15,087 bases of DNA from Bacteroidales bacterium (GTDB lineage: Bacteria > Bacteroidota > Bacteroidia > Bacteroidales > UBA932), in NCBI GenBank assembly GCA_017958765.1, contig JAGDBY010000116.1, forward strand, positions 1 to 15,087, written 5' to 3'. Below the pieces are notes generated by a model. It was not told the DNA's origin. It worked only from the letters and a program-made list of their open reading frames with translations, and searched no databases. This document shows positions 1-8,133 of this stretch, in pieces (position 1 is the first letter of the stretch; every line of letters starts with the position of its first letter). The position numbers and the translations under genes are program-made.

Positions 1-1197
1 ACTTCCATTCTGCCGCTTCTGGTGTCAAGTGTCTCAGCTACAATAGTTTCATACCTGTTCCTCGGGCGAGAGCCGTTCTTCCCGGGAACTTTCAGCATCT
101 TCTCGATGCACGATATCCCTTATTATATCATCCTCGGATTATTCTGCGGTCTTGTCTCTATATACTTTATAAGGTCAACTCTCTTTCTGGAGGACAGAAT
201 GAACAAGGAGGCCGGAGTTTTCAAGAAATGGGGCGGATGCGCCTTACTTCTCGGTGTGCTGATATTCTTGTTCCCTCCGCTGTACGGAGAGGGATATGAG
301 GCTATGTCACAGCTGCTTAACGGCCAGCCTATCGACTTCGAGGGAGGCGTGGTAAGCCGGCTCTTCGTAACTGACAAGTGGCTGATTCTGCTCTACTTCT
401 TTTTGATAATGCTCCTCAAGGTGTTCGCTACTGCATTCACAAACGCCGGCGGCGGAGTAGGAGGTACTTTCGGTCCTACTTTGATCACCGGGGCATTGGC
501 AGGTTTCGTGATAGCAAGGCTTCTGAACAACCTCTCTTTCGTAACCCTTACCGAGGCCAACTTCGTGCTTGTGGGTATGGCCGGACTGATGGCGGGAGTG
601 ATGCAGGCTCCGCTGACGGCGATATTCTTAATCGCTGAAATTACAGGCGGTTACACATTGCTGTTCCCTTTGATTATCACTTCCGTGCTCTCTTACGGAG
701 ATACTCACACTGTGGAGAAATTCTCTATCTACTCAAAGAGAATTGCAGCTCAGGGATATCTTCTGACGCACGACAGCGACCAGGCGGTGCTCACCCTTCT
801 CAAGACCACTGATCTTATCGAGACCAATTTTATCCCTGTGCAGCCGCAGCAGTCGCTGGGAGACCTGGTCAAGGCTGTTGCCAAATCATCCCGGAACCTC
901 TTCCCGGTTGTGGATGAAAACAATGTCTTCCAGGGTATCGTGGTTTTGGATGATATCAGGGAGTGTATGTTCGACGTGAGCCTTTACGATAGCAAATTTG
1001 TTTATAACTTTATGACTGAACCGGGTGTGACCGTTCTGAACACCGAGAAGATGGACAGCGTGATGAACAAGTTCGAGGTTTCGGATGCCTGGAGTCTTCC
1101 AGTGGTCGACGCCGAGGGTCACTACATCGGTTTCGTATCCAAATCAAAGATATTCTCTGCCTACAGAGAGCAGCTGCAGCAAGTTTCAAATGAATAG
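1..1197 (+). CDS. ClC-family chloride channel/antiporter with C-terminal CBS pair (5'-truncated)
   Basis: Carries chloride across the inner membrane, either as a channel or as a H+/Cl- antiporter. The reading frame is open from base 1, so the gene begins before the window; the GTG at 22 is only an internal codon. What is visible is the second half of the membrane domain, with several hydrophobic helices and the family GxFxP anion-pore motif as GGTFGP (bases 460-477). The helix segment MAGLMAGVMQAPLTAIFLIA follows, as in other ClC proteins. The last 130 or so residues form two CBS domains, which bind adenine nucleotides in relatives and gate transport. The gating glutamate region (GREGP in E. 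coli ClcA) lies upstream of the window, so channel and antiporter cannot be told apart. The stop codon overlaps the start of tex by 8 bases, suggesting co-transcription and coupled translation. The family assignment is firm; the ion specificity is inferred. Confidence 0.93.
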   Translation, partial: TSILPLLVSSVSATIVSYLFLGREPFFPGTFSIFSMHDIPYYIILGLFCGLVSIYFIRSTLFLEDRMNKEAGVFKKWGGCALLLGVLIFLFPPLYGEGYEAMSQLLNGQPIDFEGGVVSRLFVTDKWLILLYFFLIMLLKVFATAFTNAGGGVGGTFGPTLITGALAGFVIARLLNNLSFVTLTEANFVLVGMAGLMAGVMQAPLTAIFLIAEITGGYTLLFPLIITSVLSYGDTHTVEKFSIYSKRIAAQGYLLTHDSDQAVLTLLKTTDLIETNFIPVQPQQSLGDLVKAVAKSSRNLFPVVDENNVFQGIVVLDDIRECMFDVSLYDSKFVYNFMTEPGVTVLNTEKMDSVMNKFEVSDAWSLPVVDAEGHYIGFVSKSKIFSAYREQLQQVSNE

Positions 1198-3328
1198 CAT
1201 TTACATAGATTACATCGCCGAGAAGATGCAGGTTGCATCGTGGCGGGTGTCCCACTGTATCGAGCTGTTTGACGAAGGGGCTACAATCCCGTTTATCAGC
1301 CGTTACAGAAAGGAACGCACAGGAGCTCTTGATGAGATGCAAGTGGCTGAGATCAAGCATTATCACCTCTATTTCGACGAGTTGGAAAAGCGCAAGGCCA
1401 CAATTCTCAAGAGTATCTCCGAGCAGGGTAAGTTAACAGATGAACTTCAGCAATCCATCGAAGCCCAGGTGGACGCTCAGGCTCTTGAAGACATCTATCT
1501 CCCTTACAAGCCTAAGAAGAGGACCCGCGCTATGATTGCGAAGGAGAAAGGGTTGGAGCCTCTTGCCAAGGCCATTATCAACGCAGAAATAAGTGACGCC
1601 GTGCAGTTTGCAGGCAAGTTCGTAAGCGACAAAGTAGGGTCGGTGGACGAAGCGTTGGAAGGAGCGAGGGATATCATCGCGGAGAAAGTGAGTGAGACAC
1701 CTCAGGTAAGGGCGCAGCTAAGGGATCTCTACACAAAGTGGGGGACCGTGTCATCCCGCCTGGTTAAAGGGAAGGAAGAGGATGAGCAGGCCTTGAAATA
1801 CCGCAATTATTTCGAATTCTCCGAGAAGCTCGACCGAATACCTCCTCACAGACTGCTGGCGATCCTCAGAGCCTCTAACGAGGGCGTATTGAGCCTTAAA
1901 ATCGATGTCAACGAGGATCACGCAATAGAGAGAATCTCCAAAAAGACATATCCGTCAAGACACGCTTCAGCTTCTGTCAGACAGCAGCTTGACGAGGCCA
2001 TCCGTGACTCGTACAAACGGCTTCTGCATCCGTCCATAGAGAATGAATCCCTCAAGATAGCCAAAGAGAAGGCGGACGTGGAATCGATCAAAGTATTCGG
2101 AGAGAATCTCCGTCAGCTGCTTCTTGCCCCTCCGGTAGGGCAGAAACGGACGATGGCTCTTGACCCGGGCTTCCGTACAGGGTGCAAACTGGTGTGCCTG
2201 GATGCTCAGGGCAATCTGCTTTGCAATGATACAATCTATCCACATCCGCCAGTAAATGAGAGGATTGCCTCTATGAATAAAGTCCTCGACCTTGTTGACA
2301 AATATAAGATTGAGGTTATCGCGATAGGCAACGGTACTGCCGGCCGTGAAACTGAGAATTTCATAAAGAGAATAGGACTTCCGGAGTTTGTCCAGGTATT
2401 CTCTGTGTCTGAGGACGGAGCTTCGATCTATTCTGCATCTCCGGTGGCTATCGAGGAATTTCCTGAATACGACGTCACCGTGCGCGGAGCAGTCTCTATC
2501 GGCCGCCGATTGATGGATCCGCTCGCCGAGCTTGTCAAAATAGATCCTAAGTCTATCGGAGTAGGCCAGTATCAGCACGACGTAGACCAGAATCTTCTAA
2601 AGGAGACTCTCGACAATACAGTGGAGAGCTGTGTGAACAGCGTGGGAGTGAATCTCAATACTGCAAGCAAGCATCTTCTAAGCTATGTTTCGGGTATCGG
2701 TCCTGCTCTTGCAGCCAGTATAGTAGATTACAGGACGGAGAACGGCACCTTCAGCTCCCGTAAGCAACTGACTAAGGTTAAAAGGCTGGGAGACAAGGCT
2801 TTTGAGCAGTGCGCAGGATTCCTTAGGATTCCGGGCGCAGCCAATCCGCTGGACAATTCCGCCGTTCATCCGGAGAGTTATCACATAGTGGAGAAGATGG
2901 CTTCGGATCTGGGCTGCAAGGTGACCGAGCTTATCGGAAACGAGCAGCTTATCGCCAAGATCGACCTTAAAAAGTACGTCACCTCCGACGTCGGAATGGA
3001 TACCCTGACCGATATAAAGAAAGAGCTGGCAAAGCCAGGAAGTGATCCCCGCAACGAGATACAGACTTTCTCATTCTCCGAAGAGATCAGTACGATAGAA
3101 GATGTCAGGGTGGGGATGATTCTCCCCGGCATTGTGACCAACATCACCGATTTCGGAGCCTTCGTGGACATAGGAATCAAGCAGAACGGATTGATCCACG
3201 TCTCCAGAATGGGAAGCAAATTCGTCACCAAACCTGCTGATATTCTGAAGATTCACCAGCACGTAAACGTCAAAGTGGTCGATGTCGACCTGCAGCGTCA
3301 GCGTATAGGTCTCAGTTTGAATTTTTGA
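1190..3328 (+). CDS. tex: Tex, S1-domain RNA-binding transcription accessory protein
   Basis: Tex is a cytoplasmic nucleic-acid-binding protein related to eukaryotic Spt6 and tied to transcription and RNA handling; its exact biochemical role is not well defined. I chose the ATG at 1190, giving 712 residues and the expected N-terminus (MNSIYIDYIAEKM). A longer in-frame extension upstream lies wholly inside the ClC gene and has no Tex character. Domains in order are the helical Tex N-terminus with the ATIPFISRYRKERTG segment (about residues 32-46), the YqgF/RNase H-like fold starting at MALDPGFRTG (from residue 322), helix-hairpin-helix repeats around VSGIGPALAASIV (about residue 499), and a C-terminal S1 domain (about residues 639-710). 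Length fits the family (about 700-780). It overlaps the ClC stop codon by 8 bases (ATGAATAG) and ends in TGA. Confidence 0.97.
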   Translation: MNSIYIDYIAEKMQVASWRVSHCIELFDEGATIPFISRYRKERTGALDEMQVAEIKHYHLYFDELEKRKATILKSISEQGKLTDELQQSIEAQVDAQALEDIYLPYKPKKRTRAMIAKEKGLEPLAKAIINAEISDAVQFAGKFVSDKVGSVDEALEGARDIIAEKVSETPQVRAQLRDLYTKWGTVSSRLVKGKEEDEQALKYRNYFEFSEKLDRIPPHRLLAILRASNEGVLSLKIDVNEDHAIERISKKTYPSRHASASVRQQLDEAIRDSYKRLLHPSIENESLKIAKEKADVESIKVFGENLRQLLLAPPVGQKRTMALDPGFRTGCKLVCLDAQGNLLCNDTIYPHPPVNERIASMNKVLDLVDKYKIEVIAIGNGTAGRETENFIKRIGLPEFVQVFSVSEDGASIYSASPVAIEEFPEYDVTVRGAVSIGRRLMDPLAELVKIDPKSIGVGQYQHDVDQNLLKETLDNTVESCVNSVGVNLNTASKHLLSYVSGIGPALAASIVDYRTENGTFSSRKQLTKVKRLGDKAFEQCAGFLRIPGAANPLDNSAVHPESYHIVEKMASDLGCKVTELIGNEQLIAKIDLKKYVTSDVGMDTLTDIKKELAKPGSDPRNEIQTFSFSEEISTIEDVRVGMILPGIVTNITDFGAFVDIGIKQNGLIHVSRMGSKFVTKPADILKIHQHVNVKVVDVDLQRQRIGLSLNF

Positions 3329-3346
3329 GTTTTTTTCGTAATTTTG
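3316..3346 (+). promoter_or_regulatory. Bacteroidetes-type promoter for the glycosyltransferase-pyrC pair
   Basis: TTTG at 3316-3319 and TAATTTTG at 3339-3346 match the Bacteroidetes -33 (TTTG) and -7 (TAnnTTTG) elements, with a 19-base spacer, inside the usual 19-21 range. The -33 element lies within the last codons of tex. Transcription would begin about 4-7 bases after 3346, which puts the start almost on the ATG at 3354. This is a pattern match; no transcript data are available. Confidence 0.62.
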
Positions 3347-3353
3347 GGATGTT

Positions 3354-4079
3354 ATGAAAAAGGCGGTAATTATCCCTACATACAACGAGAAAGAGAATAT
3401 CGAGGCGATTATCCGCAAGGTTTTCAGCCTTGAGGGCGATTACCATATTCTCATCGTAGACGACGGCTCTCCAGACGGTACTGCAGATATAGTGAAGGGC
3501 TTGATGACGGAGTTTCCTTCCTCTCTTTTCATATTGGAGCGCAGCGGTAAGCTGGGTCTCGGCACAGCGTATATCACCGGCTTCAAGTGGGCCGTAGAGA
3601 ATGGATACGACTACGTCTTCGAGATGGACGCCGATTTCTCGCACAATCCCGACGATCTGCCCCGACTGCTGGATGCCTGTGTCACCCAGGGTGCTCAGGT
3701 AGCCATAGGATCCCGTTACTGTAACGGAATCAGCGTGATCAACTGGCCGATCAGCAGGGTAATAATGTCTTACTACGCTTCCGCCTACGTGAGACTTGTA
3801 CTGGGGATGAAGATTTATGATACCACCGCCGGTTTCAAGTGTTACAGCAGAGAGGTTCTGGAAACTATCGATTTCGACCGTGTAAGGATGAAAGGATACG
3901 GATTCCAGATCGAGATGAAATATACAGCTTACAAGCTCGGTTTTAAATTGGTCGAGGTCCCTATTATTTTTGTGGACAGGACCAAAGGCGTGTCCAAAAT
4001 GTCCTCCGGTATATTCGGAGAGGCCTTTTGGGGCGTATTGATGCTCAGATTCAGAAAAATTTTGCCCCGTAAAAAGTAA
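3354..4079 (+). CDS. Polyprenol-phosphate sugar synthase, DPM1-like family 2 glycosyltransferase
   Basis: Predicted to move a sugar, usually mannose, from a nucleotide sugar (GDP-mannose) to a lipid carrier phosphate at the cytoplasmic face of the inner membrane. The 241-residue protein is a single GT-A catalytic domain. It opens with VIIPTYNEKENI (residues 5-16), has the nucleotide-binding VDDGSPDGT (35-43), the acceptor-type segment GLGTAY (68-73), and the metal-binding DAD within EMDADFSHNP (90-99). These match dolichol-phosphate mannose synthase (DPM1) closely. It lacks C-terminal membrane helices, as in the short soluble class of this family. It sits 2 bases before pyrC and is probably co-transcribed with it. 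The family is firm. The exact sugar is inferred, and glucose or N-acetylhexosamine transfer cannot be excluded. Confidence 0.9.
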   Translation: MKKAVIIPTYNEKENIEAIIRKVFSLEGDYHILIVDDGSPDGTADIVKGLMTEFPSSLFILERSGKLGLGTAYITGFKWAVENGYDYVFEMDADFSHNPDDLPRLLDACVTQGAQVAIGSRYCNGISVINWPISRVIMSYYASAYVRLVLGMKIYDTTAGFKCYSREVLETIDFDRVRMKGYGFQIEMKYTAYKLGFKLVEVPIIFVDRTKGVSKMSSGIFGEAFWGVLMLRFRKILPRKK

Positions 4080-4081
4080 CA

Positions 4082-5428
4082 ATGTCCGCCTGTCTTTTGA
4101 AAAATGGTACTGTTGTCAACGAGAATGTCATTTTCAAAGGTGGTATTTACATTGAAGATGAGTTTATCGTAGATGTCTATGATTATTCTCAGGAGGGTTC
4201 TTTTGAGAAGGAGGCCCGCTATGCCTCGGAGGCAAATGACGTAGTGGATTTGTGCGGTTGCTATGTCGCCCCCGGCATAATAGACACCCACGTTCACTTC
4301 AGGGAGCCATGGGCTACGGACAAGTCTACAATCGCTTCTGAGAGCGCAGCAGCTGCTCTGGGAGGCGTTACAACCTATTTCGATATGCCGAACAACAATC
4401 CGGCTGTCACAAACCTGGCCCTTCTGGACGACAAGTTCCTTACGGCTTCCCACGACTCGGTAGTCAATTATTCATTCTATATGGGGGCTACCGATGACAA
4501 TCTTGACGAGATCGTAAGGCTCGACCCTCACTCAGTGTGCGGAGTGAAGATATTCCTGGGCTCTTCCACCGGCAATATGCTGCTGGATGACCCTGCCGCA
4601 ATAGATCACCTCTTCCTTAAATCTCCGGTTCCGATTATGGCTCACTGTGAAGACAACGCCATTATCCAGGAGAATTTAAAAAAGGCTCAGGAGCAGTTCG
4701 GGGACGATATTCCGTTCACCAAGCATTCAGAGATCCGAAGCCGCGAGGCCTGCATCAAGTCCACCGACCTGGCCATAAAGCTAGCCCTGAAGAATAACAC
4801 AAGACTGCATATAGCTCACATTTCCACTGCCGAGGAGGTTGAAATGCTCCGGGATGCACACGCCAAGTCAAGCAGAATTACAGGCGAGGCCTGTGTAGGA
4901 TATCTCTATTTTGAAGAGAAAGACACCTCAAAATACGGCCCTCTGATTAAGTGCAACCCTTCCATCAAGTCTTTCTATGACAGGAAGGCTATCAGAAAAG
5001 GGGTGAGACAGGGCGTTATCTCCACGGTTTCTACCGACCACGCTCCGCATCTTCTCTCAGAGAAGAATTCTCCGTACCTTCAATCTCCGTCAGGCTCTCC
5101 GTACGTACAGTTCGGCTTTTTGATGATGCTTGAGCTGGTGCATAAGAGAGTGTTCAAGCTCTCGACCGTTGTGGACAGAATGTCCCATTCTCCGGCAAGA
5201 TGCTTCAATATCGAGAAGAGAGGGTTTATAAAGCCCGGCTGTTATGCCGACCTTGTGGTCTTCGATATGAATCGCAAGAGCACTCCGGATATTGCCTACA
5301 AGTGCGGATGGAGCCCTCTTAAGTCCTTCAGCTCCACTATTCTGCATACTATGTCAAACGGCAGTTTCGTAGTGTTCAACGGTAAGCTGACAGGGGTTCG
5401 TTCAGCTAAAAAAGTACTTTTCACGTAG
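4082..5428 (+). CDS. pyrC: Dihydroorotase
   Basis: Third step of de novo pyrimidine synthesis: reversible cyclisation of N-carbamoyl-L-aspartate to L-dihydroorotate, in the cytoplasm. The 448-residue amidohydrolase shows the metal and substrate motifs in order: DTHVHFREP (residues 68-76, ligands H70 and H72, substrate Arg74), MPNNNP (102-107), K156 in GVKIFLGSSTGNM as the likely carboxylated bridging lysine, H188 in HCED, H246 in HIAHIS, and D319 in STDHAPHL. A small deviation is Trp77 where many homologues have Gly (HFREPG). The composition of the site and the STGNML segment match Bacteroides PyrC as I recall it; a related allantoinase or hydantoinase is the only real alternative. It starts 2 bases after the glycosyltransferase stop codon, without a Shine-Dalgarno sequence. 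It ends in TAG. Confidence 0.93.
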   Translation: MSACLLKNGTVVNENVIFKGGIYIEDEFIVDVYDYSQEGSFEKEARYASEANDVVDLCGCYVAPGIIDTHVHFREPWATDKSTIASESAAAALGGVTTYFDMPNNNPAVTNLALLDDKFLTASHDSVVNYSFYMGATDDNLDEIVRLDPHSVCGVKIFLGSSTGNMLLDDPAAIDHLFLKSPVPIMAHCEDNAIIQENLKKAQEQFGDDIPFTKHSEIRSREACIKSTDLAIKLALKNNTRLHIAHISTAEEVEMLRDAHAKSSRITGEACVGYLYFEEKDTSKYGPLIKCNPSIKSFYDRKAIRKGVRQGVISTVSTDHAPHLLSEKNSPYLQSPSGSPYVQFGFLMMLELVHKRVFKLSTVVDRMSHSPARCFNIEKRGFIKPGCYADLVVFDMNRKSTPDIAYKCGWSPLKSFSSTILHTMSNGSFVVFNGKLTGVRSAKKVLFT

Positions 5429-5446
5429 TTTTACCTGCTTTTTTTT

Positions 5447-5454
5447 TATCTTTG
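5447..5454 (+). promoter_or_regulatory. Candidate -7 element for the His-rich protein/TonB receptor unit
   Basis: TATCTTTG matches TAnnTTTG exactly and follows a T-rich tract. No TTTG lies at the proper distance upstream, so the -33 element is poor or absent. The predicted transcription start falls within a few bases of the ATG codons at 5462 and 5465. It lies in the only gap between pyrC and the next gene, which supports a separate promoter here. Confidence 0.5.
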
Positions 5455-5461
5455 TCTGCGG

Positions 5462-5791
5462 ATGATGACAAAGAGAAACATAAAAAGCGCTTTTCTTCTG
5501 GCTCTTTACCTGAGCTTTTTCGCTTCTGCCAATCTTAGTTATCACACCCACAGTTTTCTCGGTTTTACCTATTCTCACTCCCACTTCGGACACAGTGTAG
5601 ATCACACTGCATCTCAGTTGTTGACCATAACAACGCTGTCTGCTCAGACATTTGCAGTCCAAGATGCTGTAGTATCTCCGAGAGTTATTCTTAATAAGGT
5701 TTGTGAATCGGTCAGTGAGTACAAAACCCCTGCGGTTTTTTCACTGATTTACGGTCCCGTCTCTTTGAGGGATCCTCCGGCAGTTGGTTAG
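5462..5791 (+). CDS. Small exported His-rich protein upstream of a TonB-dependent receptor
   Basis: A 109-residue protein of no named family that I can assign. Residues 7-23 form a hydrophobic segment after a basic start (MMTKRNIK), consistent with a Sec signal peptide or membrane anchor, so it is probably periplasmic. The next stretch is histidine-rich: H28, H30, H39, H41, H44 and H48, spaced as HxH then HxHxxHxxxH, a plausible metal-binding segment. It has one cysteine (C81). The tail SLRDPPAV resembles the LRAPP-like ending I recall from small Bacteroidetes proteins next to TonB receptors. Two adjacent ATG codons (5462, 5465) could start it. The receptor gene begins 52 bases downstream with no promoter in between, so the two are likely co-transcribed. 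A metal role is inference from His content and neighbour. Confidence 0.75.
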   Translation: MMTKRNIKSAFLLALYLSFFASANLSYHTHSFLGFTYSHSHFGHSVDHTASQLLTITTLSAQTFAVQDAVVSPRVILNKVCESVSEYKTPAVFSLIYGPVSLRDPPAVG

Positions 5792-5843
5792 TCATACTTT
5801 CTCTAACTAATCAACTTATTAATTTACAAACCAATACACATTA

Positions 5844-8132
5844 ATGAAGAAACTTATTAATGCCATAGTTTGTGGTATCATTGTGTTGATGCCGCAAGTG
5901 CAGATCTATGGCCAGCAAAAAACAGATGCAAATGTCATAGGACACATAATTGACGCTAATTCAGGAGAGCATATCCCTTTTGCTTTCGTCTCTTTCCCGG
6001 ATCTGAACATGGGTGCTCAGTCAGATGATTCGGGTCACTATATGGTTACAAACCTCCCTGAAGGAAGACATAAAGTAGTTGTCTCCTTTATGGGCTATAA
6101 TAATTACACTACTTACGTCTCCGTTGAAAAAGGAAAGACCCTGGAAAAGAATTTCCAACTCGAACCTGATCAGGAAGTTCTTGAAGAAGTGGTGGTTACT
6201 GCAAACAGATATGAGACTAAAAAACGAGAGACAGGACAGATAGTAAATGTAGTGGCTCCTAAAATGTTTGCTACTACAATGGCTGTAAACCCTGCCGGCG
6301 TTCTCGATTTTCAGCCAGGCTCCAGAATAGAATACAACTGCTGTAACTGCGGAGTTCCTCAGCTTAGAATAAACGGCCTTGGCGGAGAGTATACTCAGGT
6401 ACTGTTGGACAGCAGACCTATTTTCAGTTCCCTTTCAATGGTATACGGCCTCGAGCAGTTGCCGGCTGCAATGATTGAGAGAGTTGAGACGGTCCGCGGC
6501 GGCGGTTCCGCTCTATTCGGTTCTAATGCGATTGCAGGAACAGTTAACATTATAACCAAGGAGCCTACATCCACCCTGGTGCACCTGAGCAACCAGAGCG
6601 GTCTTGTAGGTAATCAAGGGGCGGATATAACAACATCATTGAACGCTTCTTTCGTGTCATATGACAGAAAGAGCGGTGCGTATGTATTCTCTATGATCAG
6701 GAACCGCGATGCATATGATTATGACGGAGACGGATTCTCTGAAATGCCACATTTAAAGAGTGAAACGGTGGGAATGCGGGCATATCACAAATTCTCCGAT
6801 TATGCTAAACTTACTGCCGAATATCACCATATTCACGAATTCCGGAGAGGCGGAGATTCTTTGCATAAAGCTCCTCAGCTTGTAGAATTATGCGAGCAGC
6901 TCGAACACTATATAGACGGAGGCGGATTGAACTTCGATTATGAAATTGACAGCAACAACAGCTTCAATGCATTCACTTCCGCTCAGTACATCAACAGAGC
7001 CTCTTATTTCGGAACTAATTACAATCAAAATGCATTTGGAGACACTAAAGACATAACAGTGAATGCCGGTGTGCAGTACATTCACAGATTTGAGAAAATG
7101 CTGTTTATGCCGTCTGTCTTTACAACGGGAGTGGACTTTACGTGGAACAAGCTTCACGACAGGATGTTGGGATATAACAGAGATATTCTTCAAAATACTG
7201 CAGTAGGCGGTTTCTATGCTCAGAATGAGTGGAAGAACAAGCATTTCGGATTCCTCCTCGGATTCCGGCTGGACAAACACTCTCTTGTCGAAAAACCTAT
7301 TCTTTCTCCGAGAGTGACATTAAGGTATGCTCCGAATGACAGTTGGACTTTCAGAGCAAGTTTTGCTCAGGGCTACCGCGCTCCGCAGACTTATGATGAA
7401 GATTTGCACGTAGGCGCTGTCGGAGGAGAGGTTTCTCTAATTCAACTTGCCGAGGGCTTGCGTGCTGAATTTTCCAATGCATTTACTTTCTCAGTAGATT
7501 ATTGGAAGGTTGTCGGAAATTGGCAGTTCAATTTACTTGCGGAAGGCTTCTACACACATTTGAAAGATGTTTTCGCTTTGGTGGAAAACGGTCATGACGA
7601 GAAAGGTAATCTGTTGTTTACCAGAGTAAATGCCGACGGAGCTATCGTAGCGGGAACAAACATTGAAGGGAGAATTACTAACGGCCAGAAGTTTTCACTG
7701 CACGCCGGTTTGACCTATCAAAGAAGCCTTTATACTGCAGATTTCTCTTGGAGCGACCAATTGGCGCCACAGCGCAGAATGTTCAAGACACCTGATCTTT
7801 ACGGATATTTCAACCTTGATTACACTCCGTTCCAAAGATTGAAATTTACCGTGAACGGTACATATACGGGATCAATGTTGGTACAGCATTGTGCCGGCTA
7901 CATTGAGAAAGATACAGAGGTCGAAACACGTCCTTTCTGGGATATATCTCTCAGAGCGGCATATCCTTTCCATATCGGAAATTCAATCGCTTCAGAGTTC
8001 TTCGTCTCTTGCAAAAATATATTGAATCAGTTTCAGAATGATCCTGACAAAGGGATGACTAAGGACTCCGGGTACATTTACGGACCTGCAATGCCGAGGA
8101 CCTTCTATTTAGGAATCAGTTTCGATTTCTAA
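5844..8132 (+). CDS. TonB-dependent outer-membrane receptor with a Cys-rich plug motif
   Basis: A 762-residue outer-membrane transporter powered by TonB-ExbBD. After a signal peptide ending near IYGQ (about residue 24) comes a carboxypeptidase-regulatory-like beta domain (about 28-108), a TonB-box-like EEVVVTA (114-120), the plug (about 125-240, with VETVRGGGSALFGSNAIAGT), and a 22-strand-type barrel ending in Phe (GISFDF), the usual outer-membrane targeting residue. It lacks the length of SusC proteins (about 1000) and no SusD follows, so glycan import is unlikely. The plug carries NCCNCG at residues 165-170 (C166, C167, C169), just before LRINGLGGEYTQVLLDSRP. With the His-rich protein upstream this suggests a metal ion or metal complex as ligand, which is inference. 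It converges with tldD; the two stop codons are 1 base apart. Confidence 0.95.
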   Translation: MKKLINAIVCGIIVLMPQVQIYGQQKTDANVIGHIIDANSGEHIPFAFVSFPDLNMGAQSDDSGHYMVTNLPEGRHKVVVSFMGYNNYTTYVSVEKGKTLEKNFQLEPDQEVLEEVVVTANRYETKKRETGQIVNVVAPKMFATTMAVNPAGVLDFQPGSRIEYNCCNCGVPQLRINGLGGEYTQVLLDSRPIFSSLSMVYGLEQLPAAMIERVETVRGGGSALFGSNAIAGTVNIITKEPTSTLVHLSNQSGLVGNQGADITTSLNASFVSYDRKSGAYVFSMIRNRDAYDYDGDGFSEMPHLKSETVGMRAYHKFSDYAKLTAEYHHIHEFRRGGDSLHKAPQLVELCEQLEHYIDGGGLNFDYEIDSNNSFNAFTSAQYINRASYFGTNYNQNAFGDTKDITVNAGVQYIHRFEKMLFMPSVFTTGVDFTWNKLHDRMLGYNRDILQNTAVGGFYAQNEWKNKHFGFLLGFRLDKHSLVEKPILSPRVTLRYAPNDSWTFRASFAQGYRAPQTYDEDLHVGAVGGEVSLIQLAEGLRAEFSNAFTFSVDYWKVVGNWQFNLLAEGFYTHLKDVFALVENGHDEKGNLLFTRVNADGAIVAGTNIEGRITNGQKFSLHAGLTYQRSLYTADFSWSDQLAPQRRMFKTPDLYGYFNLDYTPFQRLKFTVNGTYTGSMLVQHCAGYIEKDTEVETRPFWDISLRAAYPFHIGNSIASEFFVSCKNILNQFQNDPDKGMTKDSGYIYGPAMPRTFYLGISFDF
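6339..6350 (+). other. Codons for the CCxC cluster in the receptor plug
   Basis: TGC TGT AAC TGC encode Cys166-Cys167-Asn168-Cys169. Cysteines are rare in TonB-receptor plugs. Three within four residues, in the domain that faces the ligand or the periplasm, could bind a soft metal or form a disulfide. The motif is seen directly; its role is not known. Confidence 0.7.
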
Positions 8133-8133
8133 T

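Noticed and set aside
1967..2578. A 203-codon open frame on the minus strand
   Set aside because: It is antisense to the conserved RNase H-like region of tex. It is low-complexity in composition and has no domain character.
3312..4082. A 256-codon open frame on the minus strand
   Set aside because: It lies wholly opposite the glycosyltransferase gene, whose motifs are unmistakable. The antisense product has no family resemblance and no promoter.
5410..5421. 12-base palindrome AAAAGTACTTTT
   Set aside because: It is AT-rich with no loop and lies inside the last codons of pyrC, so it is probably coincidental. It could only be a weak protein site.
5844..8132. SusC-type glycan importer
   Set aside because: The protein is about 760 residues rather than about 1000, and no SusD gene follows.
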